Position numbers and translations under genes: made by a program
Notes under the pieces: generated by a model
The model's database searches: none
Told to the model about the DNA's origin: nothing
Seen by the model: only the letters and a program-made list of their open reading frames with translations
Assembly: GCA_004377185.1 (NCBI GenBank)
Contig: SOIM01000055.1
Span: 1 to 44,345 of the forward strand
Direction: 5' to 3'
Length of the DNA stretch: 44,345 nt
From: Methanomassiliicoccales archaeon
Lineage (GTDB): Archaea > Thermoplasmatota > Thermoplasmata > RBG-16-68-12 > SOIM01
Part shown: positions 9,501-20,900 of the stretch, one piece after another
Layout: each line of letters begins with the position of its first letter
Position numbering within the stretch: the first letter of the stretch is position 1

Positions 9501-11813
9501 TTTCAAGTTCTGGTTGGTTTCGTCATAGTAGCTTATGTGAGGCAAGTCTTCTGAATCTAGGGCAAGGGATGAGTATTCCCCCACCTCCGCAGAATTGTCA
9601 ACTATCTGGATGGTCCAGGCCGTTCCGTTCCAGTGAGCATACTTCAGTACTTCCGTGGTGTTGTCATAATAGCTAATATGCGGGCGGTCGTCCCCGTCCA
9701 AAGCAAGGGAGGCGTACTGACCAACAGTTCCAAGATCGTCCACTGTGGTTATGACCCAAGCGGTTCCGTTCCATTTTGCGTACTTCAAGTCTCCTCTAGT
9801 TTCGTCATGATACGCGATGTGGGCACAGTTGCTCGAATCCAGATCCAAAGAAGCATACAATCCTACCTTCCCAGCGCTTTCGACTGTCTCGATCAGCCAA
9901 CCAGTTCCGTCCCATCGAGCATATTTAAGGTCCCCCTGTGTCTCGTCGTAGTAACTGATGTGCGGGTATGGATAGTTCCTGTTGTCCAACGCCAACGATG
10001 TGTATTGACCGACATTGCCTATTCTGTCCACAATCTGAGTATCGAACACTCCGTCACCAGGGCTTCCAGAGAAGATTAGGTCACCTCGCGTGCTGTCGAA
10101 AGAGGCTATGTAGGGTTGTCCCAATACATCCAAGGCTATCGAGCTGAACTTCCCGATATCATCTTTCCAACCCTCGGGAGTTGTGGCTTCTCCGACAAGG
10201 GACCGGACGGAATATACCTTCATGTCACGCTCCCAAGCAGCGTTCACGTAACTGTCATCGGCGTAGATAGACACGAAGCTGGGAAACCCGCCGGACATTC
10301 CCACGGATGGAATATCGTCAATACGGATTTCTTCATCAAGCCATGTCTCACCGTTGTCCTTGCTCTGTTGATAGAAAATGCCATACCCGGTGGAGAACCC
10401 GATCCTGTACTCCCGAGCCCAGGCTACGTGTATTGTCTCTCCCGCAACAGAAATCGCGGGAGGTTCTGTGTGGAGGAAGGCCGGATATCCTGCGAAGTGT
10501 CTCCATTCGCTTGAAAGAGGGAACATGGGGATGTCCCAAGTCCTTCCCTTATCCGGACTCCTTCTGTAGTAAATGAGATGGTATACATCGTTTGCGACCT
10601 CTATCAGCTCCCTCCAAACGACGTGAACATAGGAGCAGTTCTCCGATTGGTCACAGTCCGTCCCAACGGCAGGATCCCTGGAGCCGTAGAAGGTCGAAGC
10701 GGCATAGCTCACGTGAAGTCTATCTCTGGAATCCATCACCATCGAGGAGTGAAGGCCGGAGTCTCTCTCCTCTTGTATCTTCGCTAGGTGCCAGGAACCA
10801 TCTCTCCGAGCGGCATATTTGATGTTCCTTTCGGTTCGGTCATAGTATGTGATGTGCGGTTGGCCCACTGAATCCAGAGCAATCGAAGTGTATTCTCCAA
10901 CTACTCCGACGCTGTCAACCCTTTGAGCGCCAATTGCCCAGTTTCCAAAGCAAGCGAACTTCAGGTCTCCGTTTGTCTTGTCGTAGTAACTAACGTACCT
11001 GAGGTCTTCTGCACCAATTACAAGAGATGAGTAGAGCCCCACATCTTGCCTGCTGTCAATGATCCTCGGAGCGATCCACCACCCCGTCTTGGTCCGTTTG
11101 ATGTACTTGAGGTCGCCATTCGTGGCGTCATAGTATGTGATATGTAGTGAGTCCTCGAAATCCAACGCAATGGAGGTGTAGAGGCCTACGTCATCTGAAT
11201 CATCCACATCCTCCGTTTCCCATATGGTTCCGTTGAGTTTCGCCAATCTCAGAGATCCTCCTGTTTTCTCGTAGTAGCTAATGTACGTTGAGTTGCTGGA
11301 ATTCAATGCAAGGGAAGTGTAAAGGCCGGCATCTCCAATATCGTCTACCACTTGTATCTGAAACTGGATACCGTTGTGCCTGGCATATCTGAGTTCACCA
11401 TTGGTCCTCTTGTAGTAGCTGATGTGGGGGCGGTTGCTCACATCCAAGGCAAGAGAAGTGTACAGACCCACGTCCCCATCGCTGTCAACGGTTTCTACCA
11501 ACCAACCGAATCCCGTCCACCTGGCATACTTCAGATCGCCCTTCGTTTCGTCATAGTAGCTGATGTGCGGGTTTTCATTTGAATCAAGGTCAATGGAAGT
11601 GTACAGCCCCACATTTCCAACGGTATCGATGATTCTCGGTGTGAAGAGCATGTTCAGTACCGTGTATTTCAGGTCATAATAATTGGCAAGAGTCTGTTTG
11701 GAGGTGGACAACTCCTTTTCAACTGGAGTGATGATCGCGGTTGTCGGCAATAGAAGAACAATTACTATTGTCAGAATCCTCAGCGTGTGTCCTCTCGAAC
11801 CAAGCTTATGCAA
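6546..11813 (-). CDS. Giant exported multi-beta-propeller protein (21 x 47-residue repeats, BNR-like and Kelch repeats)
   Basis: The 1755-residue product begins with a signal peptide (ILTIVIVLLLPTTAI). Residues about 58-375, 553-865 and 923-1258 are three runs of a 47-residue repeat with consensus VGLYTSLALDS-x-PHISYYDET-x-GDLKYA-x-W-x-G-x-W-x-VD. Between and after the runs are segments with Asp-box-like motifs as in BNR/sialidase propellers (SPDKGRTWD, SKDNGETW, SSDYGQSF). Residues about 1448-1750 hold six Kelch motifs (IFIIGG, IFVFGG, AYIFGG, SYIFGG, AYVIGG, IFVIGG). No C-terminal membrane helix or shared GWN module is present, so retention at the cell surface is unexplained. The start is TTG at 11813, with AAGGGAGA 7 nt upstream; no in-frame ATG precedes the signal peptide. 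Enzymatic residues of sialidases are not evident, so a binding or structural role is more likely. Confidence 0.8.
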   Translation of the reverse strand: MHKLGSRGHTLRILTIVIVLLLPTTAIITPVEKELSTSKQTLANYYDLKYTVLNMLFTPRIIDTVGNVGLYTSIDLDSNENPHISYYDETKGDLKYARWTGFGWLVETVDSDGDVGLYTSLALDVSNRPHISYYKRTNGELRYARHNGIQFQIQVVDDIGDAGLYTSLALNSSNSTYISYYEKTGGSLRLAKLNGTIWETEDVDDSDDVGLYTSIALDFEDSLHITYYDATNGDLKYIKRTKTGWWIAPRIIDSRQDVGLYSSLVIGAEDLRYVSYYDKTNGDLKFACFGNWAIGAQRVDSVGVVGEYTSIALDSVGQPHITYYDRTERNIKYAARRDGSWHLAKIQEERDSGLHSSMVMDSRDRLHVSYAASTFYGSRDPAVGTDCDQSENCSYVHVVWRELIEVANDVYHLIYYRRSPDKGRTWDIPMFPLSSEWRHFAGYPAFLHTEPPAISVAGETIHVAWAREYRIGFSTGYGIFYQQSKDNGETWLDEEIRIDDIPSVGMSGGFPSFVSIYADDSYVNAAWERDMKVYSVRSLVGEATTPEGWKDDIGKFSSIALDVLGQPYIASFDSTRGDLIFSGSPGDGVFDTQIVDRIGNVGQYTSLALDNRNYPYPHISYYDETQGDLKYARWDGTGWLIETVESAGKVGLYASLDLDSSNCAHIAYHDETRGDLKYAKWNGTAWVITTVDDLGTVGQYASLALDGDDRPHISYYDNTTEVLKYAHWNGTAWTIQIVDNSAEVGEYSSLALDSEDLPHISYYDETNQNLKYAHHNGTDWNAEVVDFSNQVGEFTSIDLDSEDNPHISYYDRGQTRLKYAFLGATGWQVSVLDNSGDVGKHSSIALGPNDNLHVSYYDETNQELKHYSVILPWLRHSIDQDEMVSYPIWGAARGKYQTAGYPQITGENGNLSLIFVEMVTPRGDLKYATWNGTNWNVERVDEEEVMGLFTSLALDSSDNPHISYYDETEGQLKYAKWTGTGWQTEVVDNQGDVGLFTSITLDSKDYPHITYVDYWDRTLKYARWDGGKWHTEVVGTEFSSAAGWYSSIALDTNDRPHISYYSWAGGMIYYVTFNGTSWNFDLVTSRGWQHNSIALDSNDRPHISYGERRELGLGYSYWNGTDWVKYVVDDSSPYVGTHSSIALDENDEPMFSYFDVTRGDLKFARPGLTAWDTERVDSSFKVGLSSSLAVDDYGVAHISYYDETEGDLKYAKWVPGGWSIESVDTDGDTGMYTSLALDSTGYPHISYYDESDGFGLFHVRGLTSGNDSWAPPVLITEKHGAIPANPSVAVEGQYLHTVWADSGGAYWGSHIYYKRSSDYGQSFPDAEMSITDEPLFNEWSYTNPQIQVSGATVHILWQRREMIHVGLYNSEVMYDRNRFNGETDRWGKDYIVDPDPPLIPITYANNPKLQVVGNDGHMIWTLGTPEEVPEIIYLSSIDELSMLGELDSGKKGTSSVYAYSPNDLRNKIFIIGGETSTGYSANVTKVDPTNGSVEDYCLLPKGLAYTSAVWDGQDSIFVFGGLSNSGAEASILVINLTTLVPGDRCNDTGMALGSARYGTSAIYNVSSDTAYIFGGMDGTGTHLADIVKWPRLGVPVNFGILPSERSFTSAVWDETENRSYIFGGEDTAFQPLNEIVEFQDVLGVPVVRVLSNARLPSPRSATSAVFDGTYAYVIGGRSPNEILSQIVRFNPNGDWKVGVQVMCPDIPGRLENSSAVMSVDTLSQDSGIFVIGGRNETVERREIWHYVPSYWDFGS
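8030..11640 (-). repeat. Coding repeat array: 21 units of about 47 residues (about 141 bp) in three groups of seven
   Basis: Units run on the minus strand inside the multi-propeller gene. Group 1 spans about 11640-10690, group 2 about 10155-9220, group 3 about 9045-8040. Each group starts with a lone second half-unit (YYDLKYTV, MKVYSVRS, GDLKYATW) and ends with a unit broken off after its PHISYYD half. The most repeated short segment is PHISYYDET. Confidence 0.8.
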
Positions 11814-11921
11814 CCCACATTCTCCCTTGAGGCTTTTCCACTATTATGAGTGTCTCACTATTGGTATTTTTCTGTTTTGGATGCTGGAATACCCAATTTG
11901 CAGTGCTTTCACTATCCACTC

Positions 11922-11929
11922 AAAAAAAA
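11922..11929 (-). terminator. T-run terminator of the DUF11 giant gene
   Basis: Twenty nucleotides after the stop codon of the giant gene, the minus strand has eight consecutive T residues in a pyrimidine-rich context (TTCTCTTC before it). Oligo-T tracts of this kind terminate transcription in archaea without needing a hairpin. Confidence 0.5.
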
Positions 11930-11948
11930 GAAGAGAAGGTTTGTTGGA

Positions 11949-14900
11949 TTATTTCACCAGTCTGCCTCGGCTTCTGAACCATACGTAGGAACCACCAGCC
12001 AGGGCGATGATGTTCAGGAGCATGAGGACAATCGCGGCCAGGGGTAGCGGAGACTCGTCCGTTACCAGTTTGTCGTCCTCAACCACTATCGGGGTAGTTG
12101 TGTCGTCCCACTGTGTTGGCGGGTTCAGGACTGTGCTCAGGGATCTTGTCACATAGACCTTGGTCACGGATATCGTCTTGGCTCCGGAATCGTCCGTCAC
12201 GACGAGTCTGACCGTGTAGACTCCCTCAGTTCTGTATGCGTGCACCGGATTGAGCCCTCCCTCGATGGTGGTCCCGTCTCCCAAGCTCCACACTATCGAG
12301 AAGGAGTCCAGAGCGCCTGGGTCCGATATCGAGCCGGCGAAGAACACTGGCTCGTCCACGTGGGTGTACTTGATCTCGCCCGCGTGTGCGGTTGGTGGTA
12401 GGTTCTTGATGTGCACCGTTATCAGTTTGACCACTGTGGCTCCGTCCCCGTCCGTTACGGTCAATGTCACAATGTAGCGGCCATTGTCCGCATACATATG
12501 GTAGAAGTCCGTACCAGTTACCACAGTGCCATCGCCCATATCCCAGACAAAGCTCAGCTCATCGTCCCCTGGGTCTGTTGCATAGGCAGTGAAGTGAACT
12601 GGAGATCCTTCGAATCCGTGTACATTCCTTGATACGCTGACTGTAGGCTTGACGTTCAGGACGGTGATTTCTATGGTCTCAGACTCCTCGTTACCATTCT
12701 CATCGAAGACAGAGAAGGTTATGATGAAGGTTCCGTCATCTCCGAAGTAGTGCGAGGTCGTGCAGTCTGCCGAGCTCGTTCCGTCACCGAAGTCCCAATG
12801 ACAGTAGAACGGCCCCTCGAATCCCTGGTAGGCTGCCATGCCCGAGAACCCAACCATGGTTCCCTCAAAGATTATCTCCTCTGTTGGCAGCTCGATGACC
12901 GCGCTCAGTTTCATCTTTCCAACGAATACGAGCACATAATCGCTGGAGGTCACTCCATCGCTATCCGTCACGGTCAGCTTGACAACGTATGTACCCGGCA
13001 TGGCGAACACATGGCCAGGCATGACCTGTGTGCTTATCGTTCCGTCTCCGAAGCTCCAGAAGTAGGATACTATCTCCATGTCGTCAGAGCTGGCGGAGGC
13101 GTCGAACTCGACCATATCTCCGACCCAATAGTACGAGCCACTTGAGGGAGAGCTTATGATCGCGTTAGGCGGGGTGCAGGATCCAGTTCCCGGGTCGCAG
13201 TCGTTTGAGCCTTCAGGTGGAATGCTATGGCTCCCTGGCATCATGAGGACCGAATCCGCGAATGCGTATAATTGCTCGATGAAGTTGCCGTTTGCATCTG
13301 AGTAGTCCAGTGTGACCTCGTTCCTCACCACAGTGCTGTCTTCATCGAAGATGTAGGTGATGTTGACAAAGATGTAGCCCTTCTCTCCAGATGGGACATC
13401 ACCAATGTACCAGGTGCACACGTTGTCAATGCATACGTCGTAGAGCGGATTGGAGTCGAGGATTATGCTCCCAACCGGGAAGGTGTCGGTGATTACAACA
13501 TCGGTGGCATCGCCTGTCCCTGTGTTCTCGTAAACGATGGTATAGGGTATCTTGGCCTCGTAGGTTACGGGCGCGCCCTTCAAATACGGACGGAAGTCAT
13601 CGATGACCCATATCCAAGTCTCGTTGTGCCTCACATTGAAGGTGTGTTTCAGCCTGACGCTCTTCCCGTCCTCGAAGGTGAGGATAAGCCAGCAGGGATC
13701 GGCGCCCCAGATCTGTCCGTTGATTGGGTCATCCAGTGGTGTATACTCGATTATGGCCGTGAAGGAGTCAAGGATGTTTATCTTGACGTCATATATGGTG
13801 ACAGATTGGTCATCAGGGTCACCTGGATAGCGTGTAACTGATGCAACGGCAGTGGATACATCGCCGTCATAGAGCGTGAGAACAACATCGTGCCATTTCT
13901 CTCCAGCTATTCGGAGTCTGAAATCGACAATGACGTAAGCTGATATGTTGGCAGATCCTGCGAGTTTCTCGAGGGTCATCACAGGTGCTGTCACGACAAC
14001 ATCTGCATAGTCACTCAAATGCGGATAGTAGTTCCCGTTTGCGTCGGCATAATCAAGAGTCACGTTATTGCGAAGTAAGGTCTTGTCTGGCACACCAGCA
14101 TCCACAACGACCTCGATTGTTATGGAACCGCCGTCGCCAGGCCTGAGGTCACCGATTGTCCAGACATAGACATCTCCGCTGTGGCTGGTGTATGGTGGAT
14201 CTGAGCTGACAAAAGTCACGTCCGCAGGTATGGTGTCCACAATCTCAACGAGTGTTGCCCAACCAGTGCCAGAGTTCCAGTAGCGGATGGTGTAGCTGAT
14301 TGGGTCACCTGGGTTTGCCTTCGAGACGTCAGCTCTCTTAATGAGATGCAATTCTGGCGCGGTCACTCTGACATCGGCATAATCACTCAACTGGTCGATG
14401 AAGTTCCCGTTGGCATCAGAGTAGTCCAAGGTTGCCTCATTGTGCAGGAGCGTCTTGTCTGGTGTGCCCACTTTGACAGCCACGGTGATGGTTATGGTTC
14501 CGCTGCCGCCAGGTGCGACGTTGCCGATATTCCATGTATACTCATTACCGCTCATGCTATCGTACATAGGACTGGAGCTGACAAAGACCGTATCAGCTGG
14601 TATTGTGTCAACGATCACAACCGAAGAAGCCCAGCCAGTGCCCGTGTTCTCGTAGCTCAGTGTGTAGACAAACGTATCACCAGGATCTGCTAGTGAGACA
14701 TTCGCAACCTTGGAGAACCTCATGACAGGTGCTGTCACCCTCACGTCCGCATAGTCCCTTATGGGTGTGTACTCGTTGCCATTGGCATCAGCATAGTACA
14801 GAACAGCCTCATTGTGCAACAGTGTCTTGTCAGCCGTTCCGACTTTGACCTTAACAGTTATGGTTATCGTTCCGCCCTCACCAGGATCTAGCGTGCCGAT

Positions 14901-17900
14901 ATCCCAAGTATAGGTGTTTCCAGATACCGAGCTGTACGCAGGTGAGGAGGACACGAAGTCCACGTCTGCAGGTATTGTGTCAGTTATCTTGACGTTCGTG
15001 GCAACTCCAGTGCCCACGTTCTTGTAGGTTATTGTGTAAATGAGCTGATCGCCTGGATCGGCTGTTCTATTATCCACGGTCTTTGAGAATTCCATTACAG
15101 GTGCAGTCACCCAGACATCCGCATAGTCATCCAGTTGTGGGTAAGGATTGCCGTTCGCATCATCATAGTCCAGAGTGACATTGTTTCGCAGCAGTGTCCT
15201 GTCAGGTGTGTATGGTTTCACCTTGACGGTTATTGTGATGTAACCGTCCTCTCCTGGGTCGAGCGTGCCTATGTTCCAGGTGTAGGTGTTTCCACTCATG
15301 CTATCGTAGGGTGGTGATGAGGAAACAAATCCGGTGTCTGGTGGTATCGTGTCTTGTATGACCACGTCTGTGGCCACTCCAGTTCCCAGGTTGATGTAGT
15401 AGATCGTGTAGGCCACTTCGTCACCGGGATCAGCTGTCCTTGGTTCCGCGTCCTTTATGATGCGTAGCACGGGTGCCGTCACCCTGACAAGCGCGTAGTC
15501 CTCTATTGGTGTGTAGTCGTTCTCATTTGCATCTGCATAGTAGAAGATGGCAGTGTTGTTCAGGAGCGTCTTGTCATCGGTGTAGGCCTTCACCTTGACG
15601 ATGAGGGTTATTGAATCTCCGTCACCAGCAGCCAGACCACCAATGTTCCACACGAATGTGTTGCCGATTCTAAGAGTGTAGGTCGGGCTTGAGGATACGT
15701 ACTCCACATCGTCCGGGATGGTATCGCTTACCATCACCTTGGTTGCGTTCCCAGTTCCCACGTTCTCGTAGGTCAGAGTGTATGTTATTGGATCGCCTGG
15801 ATCAGCAGTGGGCACATCCGCAACCTTGGAGAACCTCATGACAGGTGCCGTTACCCTGACATCCGCGTAGTCCTCTGTCGGCGTGTAATCGTTCCCGTTG
15901 GCATCTGCGTAGTAGAGAACTGCCTCGTTGCGCAAGAGCGTCTCATCAGGTGTTCCAACCTTGACTTCCACGGTAATGGTTATCGTTCCTCCGTCGCCTG
16001 AATCAACATCACCGATGTCCCATGTGTAGGTGTTTCCAGATACCGAGCTGTACGCAGGTGAGGAAGAAACGAAGTCCACATAAGCAGGAATGGTATCCGT
16101 TATCTTCACGTTAGTCGCGTTTCCAGTTCCCACATTCTTGTAGGTAATTGTGTAGGTGAACTGGTCACCTGGATCAGCAGTTGTCACACTCGCGACCTTT
16201 GAGAACTCCATTACGGGTGCTGTAACGATCACGTCCGCCCACGCTATCTCAGTGTCGTATGGATTTCCGTTATCATCGCAATAATCCAGAGTGGCCTTGT
16301 TGTGCAATAGTGTCTCGTCCGGAGTGTAGGCCTTCACTTTCACCACAATCGTGATTGTGACTGTCTCATTGGGCCCAATGACGTCCCAGAACCATGTGTA
16401 TGTCCTCCCTGAAACCGATCCATAGGCCGGTGTCGAGCTTACGAAATCAACGTCATCAGGTATCGTGTCGTTGATGTAGACCTTGGTGGCGTTTCCGCTT
16501 CCAGAGTTCTCGAAGGTGACTGTATAGGTTATCTCATCGCTTGGATCTGCTGTGGTCACATCCGCAATCTTGGTTAGGTTCATCACTGGGGCAGTGACCC
16601 ACACATCCGCATAATCGGAAAGCTGATCGTACGGGTTACCATTGGCATCTGAGTAGTCCAGAGTGACCTCATTTCTGAGGAGGGCTCCGTCCTCCGTTCC
16701 GATGTCCACCTGGACCTTTATGTGGATCTCTCCACCGGTCCCTGCACCAACTGAGGAGAAGAACCAGGTGTATGTGTCTCCAGAGACCGAATAATAGTTG
16801 GGTGTGGATTCTATGAATGTCGTGTCTGCCGGTATCGTGTCATTGATCCAGACGTTCGTTGCCTCCCCAGTTCCCTCGTTCTTGTATGTGATTGTGTAGT
16901 TGTAGTAGTCTCCTGGATCTGCAGTTGATACGCTCGCAACCTTCTTAATGGTCATCACGGGTGCGGTGACAACTACGTCCGCATAGTCCTTCATCTGTGC
17001 ATATGGATTGCCGTTGGCGTCCGAGTAGTCCAGCGTGGCCCAGTTTCTGAGCAGTTTACCGTCCTCGGTGTACGCGTCCACGGAAACCGTGATCGTTATC
17101 GTCCCTTCCCCTCCAGCCTTTACCGTTCCGAGGTCCCATATGTATGTGTCTCCAGAGGAAGAAGTGTAGGCCGGGTTCGTCGCCTCCAATGTGGTCTCTG
17201 CTGGTATCGTGTCATTGACCCAGACATTCGTTGCATTCCCGGTTCCAATGTTCTTGTAAGTGATGGTATAGTTGATCCAATCGCCTGGGTCTGCCTTAGT
17301 CAAATCCGCTGTCTTGGAGAAAGTGAAGACTGGCGCGGTAACAAGAACATCAACATGGTCACTGTCTTGAGGCCTTGGATTTCCGTTCGCATCGGAGTAG
17401 TCGAGCGTCACCTCGTTTCTCAGCAAGGTTCCGTCCGGCGTTCCGACCTTCACCTTGACGACCAAGGTTATGCTCCCTCCCGACTTCCCAGCCACACTGG
17501 CGAAATACCAGGTGTAAGTGTTCCCGCTAACGCTTGTGTACATCGGACTGGCGCTGACGAATACGACATATTTGGGTATCGTATCTTTAATCCAGACGTC
17601 CGTTGCCTCTCCGCTGCCAGAGTTGTCATAGGTGAGTGTATATTCTATCTCATCTGATGGATCTGCTGTTGAGACATTTGCTGTCTTTATTATTGTCATG
17701 ATGGGTGCTGTGACGGTGACGTCCGCATAATCAGTATCGTCAGGCAGAGCGTTACCGTTGGCGTCGGCGTAGGAGAGTTTTGCCCAGTTCCTCAAGAGCC
17801 TTCCGTCCGGGGTGCCCACATCCACCTTCACAACAAGGGTGATGCTTCCAGACTTCCCTGCCGAAACGTCTCCGATGTTCCATGTATAATCATCTCCAGA

Positions 17901-20900
17901 AACCGAATCCCACATAGGAGTTGCGCTGACGGCTGTCGTATCTGCAGGAATGGTATCAACGATTTTCACGTTCGTTGCATTCCCAGTTCCAGTGTTCTTG
18001 TATTCTATCGTGTAGGCTATCTCATCACTGGGATCTGCAGTTGTCACGTTCGCAGTCTTCTTGACGGTCATCTCGGGTGCGGTCACAGTGACGTCCACGC
18101 TGTCACTTTCCTGGTCCTGTGGGTTGCCATTGGCATCGTCATAATCCAAAGTGACTTCGTTGGTCAGTACCGTCCTGTCAGGTGTTCCCGCCTTCACCTT
18201 GACTACAAGCTCTATTGAGCCGTCGCAGCCTGCGCAAACATCTCCGATTTCCCAGGTGTAAGTATTTCCGCTGACGCTCGTGTATGACGGGTTCGAGCTA
18301 ACGAATTCAGTATCACTCGGAATGGTGTCCTTGACCACAACATCTGTGGCATTGCCAGTACCAGAGTTGGTGTATGTTATCGTGTAGGTGATTTGGTCAC
18401 TTGGGTCTGCAGTCGTAACGTCCGCAACCTTCTTGATTGTCATCTCAGGGGCAGTTATTGTGACGTACGCACTGTCGCTTTCCTGGTCTCGAGGATTGCC
18501 GTTCGCGTCGTCATAATCCAATGTCACATAGTTCGTAATGACTGTCTTGTCTGGCGTATAGGCCTTGACCTTCACGGTTATCGTTATCGTACCGTTCTTG
18601 CCTGATCCAACGTCTCCGACATTCCATGTGTATGTCTTTCCGCTGACACTACTATAGGCTGGAGAGGAACTGACGAAGTCCACCTCATTCGGAATGGTGT
18701 CTTTGACAACAACATCCGTTGCATCTCCTGACCCGGTGTTCTCGTAGGTCAAAGTGTATATGACCTCATCCCCCGGATCTGCAGTTGGCACGTTCGCGGT
18801 CTTAGCGATAATCATAACAGGTGCAGTCACCGTTACGTCCACATAGTCCGTTTGGTCCGGCAGTGAGTTTCCGTTCGCGTCGGTGTACTGAAGCTTGACA
18901 TAGTTCCTCAAGACGGAACCATCATCCAGTCCAGCCTTCACCTTGACTATCACGAATATCTCCCCGCCTGTTCCTCCCGAAACGTTTCCGATGTTCCAGG
19001 TGTAGACATTTCCACTCACATCATCATACATCGGATAGGAGGTCACGAAGTCCACATCAGTGGGCAAGGTATCGATTATCTTGACATTCGTCGCCAGACC
19101 AGTGCCTGTATTCTCGTAGCTGAGTGTGTAGTTGATCTCGTCTCCCGGGTCTGCAGTCGTGACATTGGCAGTCTTGGACACAGTCATGACGGGAGCGGTC
19201 ACTGTTACGTCCACTGAGTCCCCTTCCGTCGGATACGGATTCCCGTTCACATCCTCGTAGTAGAGGATCACTATGTTCGTGAGAATCTTCTTGTCTTCTG
19301 TGCCCACCTTGACCTTGACCACCAGAGTTATTGAACCTGAACCTCCGGCAGAAACATCTCCGATGTTCCACGTGTAGGTCTTGCCACTCACACTGCTGTA
19401 AACTGGTGAAGAGCTTACAAACTCAACGTCGTCAGGTATGGTGTCCTTGACAACAACATCTGTTGCATTTCCAGTGCCAGTGTTTGTGTAGGTAATCGTG
19501 TAGGTTATCTCGTCTCCCGGGTTCGCAGTTGTAACATCTGCTTCCTTCTTCACTGTCATAACGGGTGCTGTGACAGTCACTATCGCATAATCATCCAGCG
19601 TTGGGTATGGATTCCCATTCGCATCCGAATAGTCCAAGGTGACTGTGTTATTCAGAACCGTCTTGTCTGGTGTTCCTGCTTTTACCTCTACTGTTATGGT
19701 GAGGGTGCCACTACATCCACCGCACAAATTCCCAATGATCCAGATGTAGGTCTCGTCAATCTTCTGATCATAGGGCTTAGAAGTACTGACAAGTGTCGTC
19801 TCAAATGGAATCGTGTCGTTGATGTATACGTTGGAAGCGGCACCGCCTCCCGTGTTCTCATAGCTTATTGTGTAGGTAATCTCATCTCCTGGATTTGCCT
19901 TCGTAACATCCGCTGTCTTCGACAATGTCATAACAGGTGCTGTGACTGTGACGTCAACTGAATCAGATTCCTGCGGGTATGGGTTCCCGTTCGCATCGTC
20001 GTAATCAAGGGTGACATCGTTGGTTAGAACAGTGGCGTCCGGGGTGCTGACGTTCACCTTCACTTTGATGGTTATCGTCCCAGAATCTCCGCCCTCAACT
20101 GTGCCAATGTTCCAGACATATGTCATTCCCTCTTGCGAGTCATAGGCGGGTGTGGAGCTCACAAAGGTGGTATGCTCTGGAATCGTGTCCTTTATCACCA
20201 CATCGGTTGCGTTCCCGGTTCCAGTGTTCTCATAGGTTATGGTGTAGGTTATCTCATCATCAGGATCAGCTTCAGTAACGCCCGCGGTCTTGGAAACTGT
20301 CATCAATGGGGCGGTAACAGTTACGTTCGCCCAAGCCTCCAATTGTGGATAGGCATTCCCATTGACGTCCTCATAATCCAGTGTGACATCATTGACGAGA
20401 ACGGTTCCATCGTCCGTGTAGGCATCCACAGTAACGTTCAGGAGAATCTCACCGCTTGCCTTTCCCGCGACAGTTATCACCCAAGTGTACGTTCTTCCGT
20501 CCACCGAGTCGTAGTCTGGATAACAGGAGTCAAATGTGGTGTGCTCTGGTATGGTGTCCTCTATTGTAACGTTGTATGCACCGCCGCTTCCCGTGTTCTC
20601 ATATGAGATCGTGTAGTGAATCACATCTCCCGGGTCAGCGGTTGCCCTGTCCGCCTCTTTTGCCAACGTCATATATGGCCCTTCCACTGGATTCTCCGTC
20701 TCATCTTCCGATCCAGGTTGAGGCCTGTCCTTGTTGTCAGTGTAGTTCAACACAGCGACATTTCTCAGTATCTCCCCATCTGGTACGTCCAAGTCCACTG
20801 TCACGTTGAGATACACAGTGTGGTTACCCGGTTCTACATCAGTGAAATGCCATCTATAGGTTCGTCCATCAACCGAGTCATAATTCGGATAACAGGAGTG

